Shown here piece after piece: positions 60,394-64,000 of a DNA stretch of 64,000 nucleotides. The stretch lies in the NCBI GenBank assembly GCA_014651175.1, contig BMWJ01000016.1, forward strand, positions 62,001 to 126,000, in the 5' to 3' direction. The position numbers were made by a program, and so were the translations under genes. Every line of letters starts with the position of its first letter. Position 1 is the stretch's first letter. The notes below the pieces were generated by a model. It was not told where the DNA came from and made no database searches. It saw only the letters and a program-made list of their open reading frames with translations. This stretch comes from Streptomyces clavifer. GTDB lineage: Bacteria > Actinomycetota > Actinomycetes > Streptomycetales > Streptomycetaceae.

Positions 60394-62007
60394 TCAGTAG
60401 CCGCGGACGTCGGGCCAGTGGCGCTGTACGCCCTCGCGGTCCAGCACCCGGGCGAACGCGTTGAACCGCTTGTCCTCGGCCTGGACCCGGTGCGGCTCGA
60501 CGTCCTCGGCGAGGCAGTGCGCGGCCAGTGCGCCCGCGACCTCGCCGATGTTCCATTCCACCGGGTGGAGCCGGTAGCAGCCGTTGGTGATGTGCGTGGT
60601 GCCGATGTTCTTCCCGGCGGGAAGCAGGTTGCGGACCCGGCGGGGTATCAGCGCACCGAGCGGGATCTCGAACGGCACGGAGCCGATGTCGATGTAGTTG
60701 TCGCCGCCGGTCGAGGGGTGCAGGTCGATGCGGTAGTTGCCGACGCCGACGGAGTCCGGGTACCGGGTGCCGCCGTACGGGCCGACGATGTCGATGGAGA
60801 CGTCGTGTTCCGTGACGGTGGTGACCGCCTTGATCCGGCGCGACTCGCGTACGTACGGTGCTTTGGCCAGGCCGTCGGGGGTGCCGGTCACGTCCGGGCG
60901 CAGTCGCAGGCCCGGGAACCCCTGGCCGCCGTCCGCGCGCGGCGCCTCGGTCTGGAGCCAGTACAGGACCGACAGCGACAGCTGGCGGGCCTCGGCCAGG
61001 GCGGCGGCCGACGTCTCCTCGCCGCCGCCGATCAGGGGCTTCAGCCAGTAGTCGTTCAGCGGCCAGTTGACCAGGGTGATGTCTGAGTCGAAGGCGCCGG
61101 GCCGGTGGAGCTTGCGGGCCAGGATCCGGCGGAAGCCGAACAGTTCCTTGTCGCCGGCGTCGGCCGACTGGTCCGCGCTGACGTCGAGCGGATCGAGGTC
61201 CGGGTTGGGGACGAAGGTACGCGGAACGGCTTCCAGACTGCGGGGATCGGGGGCGAGGAAGCCGAGCAGCGGGCCCGGCCAGAAGTCCGGCCGGTAGGAG
61301 CGCCAGAAGTCGTAGTCGGCAGGCCGGTCGATGGTGTGGTCCTCGCCCTCGTGGTGGGAGAGCGCGAAACACACCGTGATGCCCTGCTGGTTGAGGGGCT
61401 GGGCCTCCTCGGGGGCGTGCGGCTCGTCGAACTCGCTCCGCGCCTCGGCGCCGATCACGTGTTCGACCCCGGCCAGTTCGAGCAGCTCGCCCGTCTCGGT
61501 GGCGTCGATGACGTACCGGGCGCTGATCGTGCGACGTCCGCCGCTGCGGATGTCCGCCAGCGTGACGGACCGTACGGTGTCGTCCGCGCCCGCCTCCGCG
61601 GTGACGGGCCGGTGCTCCGTCAGGACTGTCAGACGGCCGGAGGAGCGGTGCGGTGCGAGCATCGCCTCCATGACGGCGAGCGCGACGCGCGGCTCGTGGC
61701 ACAGCTTGCTGACGCGGCCGGCCCCCGGGTTCAGGGTGGTGAGGGCCAGGGCCTCGGAGCGCAGCGGATACCAGCGGCGGTAGTGGTCCCTGATGGACTC
61801 GCGCAGGGTGCGGTACGAGGCGGTGGTCCCGAACTCCTCGACCCACGGGTGCTCGTCCGGCGGGACCGCCTGCGAGGTGAGCTGGCCGCCGATCCAGTCC
61901 GTCTCCTCGGTGAGGACGACGGAGCGCCCCGCCCGGCAGGCGGCGAGGGCGGCGGCCACGCCGCCGAGGCCGGCGCCCACGATGAGGATGTCGGGTTCGG
62001 ATGTCAC
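60394..62007 (-). CDS. FAD-dependent oxidoreductase (FAD_oxidored family)
   Basis: A 537-residue flavoprotein with no signal peptide. The dinucleotide motif is ILIVGAGLGGVAAALAACRAGRSVVLTEE (about 7-35), with TDWIGGQLTSQAV and YVIDATETGELLELAGV (about 160). The C-terminal part has NLLPAGKNIGTTHITNGCYRLHPVEWNIGEVAGALAAHCL (about 455-495), as in PF12831 proteins. GTG at 62007 has AAGGAG 6 bases before. It sits between LacI and the oxoprolinase-like gene. The substrate is not known; it probably oxidises a sugar-like or cyclic compound. Confidence 0.88.
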   Translation of the reverse strand: MTSEPDILIVGAGLGGVAAALAACRAGRSVVLTEETDWIGGQLTSQAVPPDEHPWVEEFGTTASYRTLRESIRDHYRRWYPLRSEALALTTLNPGAGRVSKLCHEPRVALAVMEAMLAPHRSSGRLTVLTEHRPVTAEAGADDTVRSVTLADIRSGGRRTISARYVIDATETGELLELAGVEHVIGAEARSEFDEPHAPEEAQPLNQQGITVCFALSHHEGEDHTIDRPADYDFWRSYRPDFWPGPLLGFLAPDPRSLEAVPRTFVPNPDLDPLDVSADQSADAGDKELFGFRRILARKLHRPGAFDSDITLVNWPLNDYWLKPLIGGGEETSAAALAEARQLSLSVLYWLQTEAPRADGGQGFPGLRLRPDVTGTPDGLAKAPYVRESRRIKAVTTVTEHDVSIDIVGPYGGTRYPDSVGVGNYRIDLHPSTGGDNYIDIGSVPFEIPLGALIPRRVRNLLPAGKNIGTTHITNGCYRLHPVEWNIGEVAGALAAHCLAEDVEPHRVQAEDKRFNAFARVLDREGVQRHWPDVRGY

Positions 62008-62069
62008 GGTTCTCCTTGGAGTGCTGGATGTGCTTCTGTGCGGTGGAGCGATACCGGCCCGGGGCCGGG

Positions 62070-63170
62070 TCAGGGGCGGACGGGTGGCGGCCCCGCCGTC
62101 GAGCCGGGCCGGAAGGTGCAGGCCACGAGGGGTTCCCTCGTCTTCTCCCCGGACACCAGCGCGGCGAGCATGCGCACCGCGGCCGCGCCCAACTGGGGCC
62201 GGGGGACGTCGAATCCGGTGGGGGAGGGGCCGTCCGCCAGGTCCGGGGGCGGACTGCCGAGCAGTGCGAGCGAGGCGTCGCGCGGCGCGTCGATGCCGAC
62301 GAAGTGCGCGGTGCCGTGCAGGGCCCGCCAGGCATCGCCGGTGTCGGTCTCCTCCGCGACGAACGCCGTCACCCCGTCGTCGAGCCAGCCGCGCAGACGC
62401 TCCGCGGTGAGGTCGCGCTCCGGGTCGGCGGAGCGGAAGACGGCCGCGGGGCCGCCGGGCAGCCCTGCCTCCTCGAGGCCCTTGAGGAAGCCGTGTTCAC
62501 GGTCGGTGGACGCGGGGGCCTCGTCGTCCTCCCGTACGAGCACGATGCGCCGGTGTCCGAGGGCGGCGAGGTGCGCGACGACCTCCTGGCCGGCACTGAT
62601 GTAGTCGGCCCCGACCCAGGCCAGCCCCTCCAGCTCGTCCCTGCGGCCCAGATGGACCACGGGGAAGCCGTCGGCGACCAGCCGCCGCAGCTCGTCGGCG
62701 GGCGCGTGGCGCCCCAGGAAGAGACAGCCGTCGGCGAGCCGCACCCGGTTGAGGGCGTGGGGCCCGGCTGCCCCGGCCCCGCCTGTGCTGGAACCGGTGA
62801 AGAGCACCAGGTCGTAGCCGCGGGCCGCCGCCTCCTGCTCGACGCCGACCAGGAACGGGTAGTACGAGTGCTGCACGTCGGTCGGGAAGGTGGAGGTGAA
62901 GCTGAAGACCCCGAGCAGGTTGTTGCGTGCAGCGGCCAGCCGGCTGGCCGCCGGATCGGGAACGTAGCCGAGGGTACGCACCGCGTCGAGGACCTTCTGC
63001 CGGGTCTCCTCGGAGATCGTGGCGCCCTGCTTCCGCGCCCCGAGCACCAGCGAGACCGTGGCCTGCGAGACCCCGGCGAGCCGCGCGACCTCGGCCTGCC
63101 GCGGCCGGGACGTGCGGCCCGCGGGTGCGGGCGTCCGGCCGGGCCTGGCCCGCTGCCTGGGTTCTTCCAC
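62070..63170 (-). CDS. LacI family transcriptional regulator
   Basis: A 366-residue regulator. The HTH lies at about 22-80 (RPRQAEVARLAGVSQATVSLVLGARKQGATISEETRQKVLDAVRTLGYVPDPAASRLA), followed by a periplasmic-binding-like effector domain (NNLLGVFSFTSTFPTDVQHSYYPFLVGVEQEAAARGYDLVLFTGSS; SAGQEVVAHLAALGHRRIVLV). It is the first gene of the 55-63 kb cluster and, from the tandem palindromes at 63186-63216, probably represses itself and the genes after it until a sugar-like inducer appears. Confidence 0.93.
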   Translation of the reverse strand: MEEPRQRARPGRTPAPAGRTSRPRQAEVARLAGVSQATVSLVLGARKQGATISEETRQKVLDAVRTLGYVPDPAASRLAAARNNLLGVFSFTSTFPTDVQHSYYPFLVGVEQEAAARGYDLVLFTGSSTGGAGAAGPHALNRVRLADGCLFLGRHAPADELRRLVADGFPVVHLGRRDELEGLAWVGADYISAGQEVVAHLAALGHRRIVLVREDDEAPASTDREHGFLKGLEEAGLPGGPAAVFRSADPERDLTAERLRGWLDDGVTAFVAEETDTGDAWRALHGTAHFVGIDAPRDASLALLGSPPPDLADGPSPTGFDVPRPQLGAAAVRMLAALVSGEKTREPLVACTFRPGSTAGPPPVRP

Positions 63171-63185
63171 GGTGTTCCTCCGGAT

Positions 63186-63216
63186 CGTTAATGCGTATTA
63201 CTAATGCGCATTAACG
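63186..63216. promoter_or_regulatory. Tandem LacI-type operators upstream of the LacI gene
   Basis: TAATGCGTATTA (63189-63200, one mismatched pair) and TAATGCGCATTA (63202-63213, perfect, CG centre) lie 13 bases apart; the outer 10-bp arms of the pair are also perfectly inverted. They are 16-46 bases before the LacI start codon. Confidence 0.75.
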
Positions 63217-63783
63217 AGTACTGTGGACCTCCGGCCCGCAGCGGTCAAGAGATCGCGCAAGACTTCTTCCGGCCCTTCCGGGGACGGCGGTTCGGGGACG
63301 TCGGGAAGTGACCGCCGGACCCGGCACACGCGCGGTACCCGCCGCGCGGCACCTCTCCCGCCGCGGTGCGACCGGGGTCCGGGGGCCGCGCACGAGGACG
63401 CCACCGCCCGTACGGGACGTGCCGGTAGGCCGCCGGCTCTCCACGGGGGGGGAGCAGTCCCAGCAGTCCCCGGGCACGCGCACGGCACCTGCCCGGGGGG
63501 CGCCCGAGGAGGAGCGGGCCACCTGTGCCGCGCTCCCGGCCGGCCGCACCCGCTGATCGCGCACGTCCCCGGGCCGCACCGACCACGTGCGGCCGACGGC
63601 ACCCCGCGGCCCCACGTGCGGTCCACGGAGGGAGGTACCCGGGAGGACCCGCACGTACCTCCCTGTGCCGCAGCCGTCCGAGGGTTACCGGGCGGGCAAG
63701 CGTGAGAGCGCGTCCGGGCAGGGCAGAAGAACGCTGAGAACCATCCCGGAGCACCATGAGCCGTTCATCGTTGAAGGAGCTAT
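63217..63783. other. 567-base gap before the Dps gene with no recognised gene
   Basis: The frames here have no ribosome-binding site or familiar domain. CACGTGCGG is repeated at about 63583 and 63614. No clear promoter for the Dps gene was seen. Confidence 0.45.
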
Positions 63784-64000
63784 ATGTCCCCCTCCGCTTC
63801 CGCCCCCCGCTACACCGTCCCCGGCCTCGGCCTCGACGAGGGGCGCCAGGTCATCGATCTGCTGACGCTGCGGCTGCACGCCCTCAACGACCTGGCACTC
63901 ACCCTCAAGCACATCCACTGGAACGTGGTGGGCCCGCACTTCATCGCCGTCCACGAGATGCTCGACCCGCAGACCGCCGCCGTACGGGAGATGGCCGACT
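63784..64000 (+). CDS. dps: Dps family DNA-binding ferritin-like protein, 3' partial
   Basis: The first 72 residues of a Dps protein. YTVPGLGLDEGRQVIDLLTLRLHALNDLALTLKHIHWNVVGPHFIAVHEMLDPQTAAVREMAD has the Dps helix A-B signature, with the ferroxidase His in KHIHWNVVGP and the D/E in HEMLD. Dps dodecamers oxidise and store iron and protect DNA from peroxide. AAGGAG is 4 bases before the ATG. The rest lies beyond the window. Confidence 0.94.
   Translation, partial: MSPSASAPRYTVPGLGLDEGRQVIDLLTLRLHALNDLALTLKHIHWNVVGPHFIAVHEMLDPQTAAVREMAD

Noticed and set aside
63211-63654. Frames on both strands between the LacI gene and Dps
   Set aside because: Arg/Pro/Gly-rich, no start signals, no family resemblance, and frames open on both strands at once.

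Overview
The window is high-GC, gene-dense DNA that reads as a Streptomyces chromosome, or a close actinomycete relative, most likely an accessory-rich stretch. The signs are strong G/C bias at third codon positions, many GTG starts, GTGA/ATGA stop-start overlaps, likely leaderless transcripts, Tat-type secreted enzymes, CBM13 (ricin-B) lectin modules, a Spo0M homologue and a DUF1206 protein. No rRNA, tRNA, CRISPR array, insertion sequence or phage gene was seen.

Layout. 1-2.1 kb: the 3' part of a ferredoxin reductase coupled to a fatty acid desaturase. 2.4-9 kb: mixed small genes (two SMI1/KNR4 proteins, a LysR regulator, a sugar O-acetyltransferase, a PLDc_N/SHOCT membrane protein, NUDIX, a RibD-C reductase, SRPBCC). 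9-10.9 kb: an overlapping SPFH plus NAD-kinase-fold pair. 11-13.6 kb: a TetR regulator facing a PAP2 phosphatase and a DMT transporter across a large inverted repeat. 13.8-23.7 kb: a polysaccharide-lyase utilisation locus with a PL8 lyase, a second lyase-like protein, a hydroxyacid dehydrogenase, a carbohydrate ABC importer, a DeoR/LacI-hybrid regulator and a decayed GH35 beta-galactosidase. 24-31.6 kb: fadH-padR facing doxX across a 38-bp palindrome, then DUF1206, photolyase, an SDR/DUF2867 protein and TatA. 31.7-38.2 kb: Spo0M, MarR, an MMPL transporter, and a TetR-SDR-alcohol dehydrogenase group. 38.5-47.4 kb: secreted glycan-active proteins with CBM13 modules (GH16, a beta-helix protein, ThuA), a GH18 remnant, then a GH36 alpha-galactosidase with its ROK regulator. 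47.5-54.7 kb: mixed enzymes, including an aldo/keto reductase under a MerR-type promoter. 54.7-63.2 kb: an ECF sigma-factor remnant, then a one-direction cluster of LacI, FAD oxidoreductase, oxoprolinase-like protein, unknown protein, permease and Tat-exported beta-propeller hydrolase. The window ends inside a Dps gene.

The main theme is sugar-polymer scavenging with local control. Lyases release unsaturated uronides that the ABC importer could bring in and the dehydrogenase could reduce. The CBM13 enzymes look aimed at beta-glucan and perhaps fungal walls. The GH36 enzyme removes alpha-galactosyl units. Three glycan or regulatory genes (GH35, GH18, SigJ-like) survive only as fragments, so the region is being actively remodelled. 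The least understood unit is the 55-63 kb LacI cluster, whose substrate cannot be read from the sequence.
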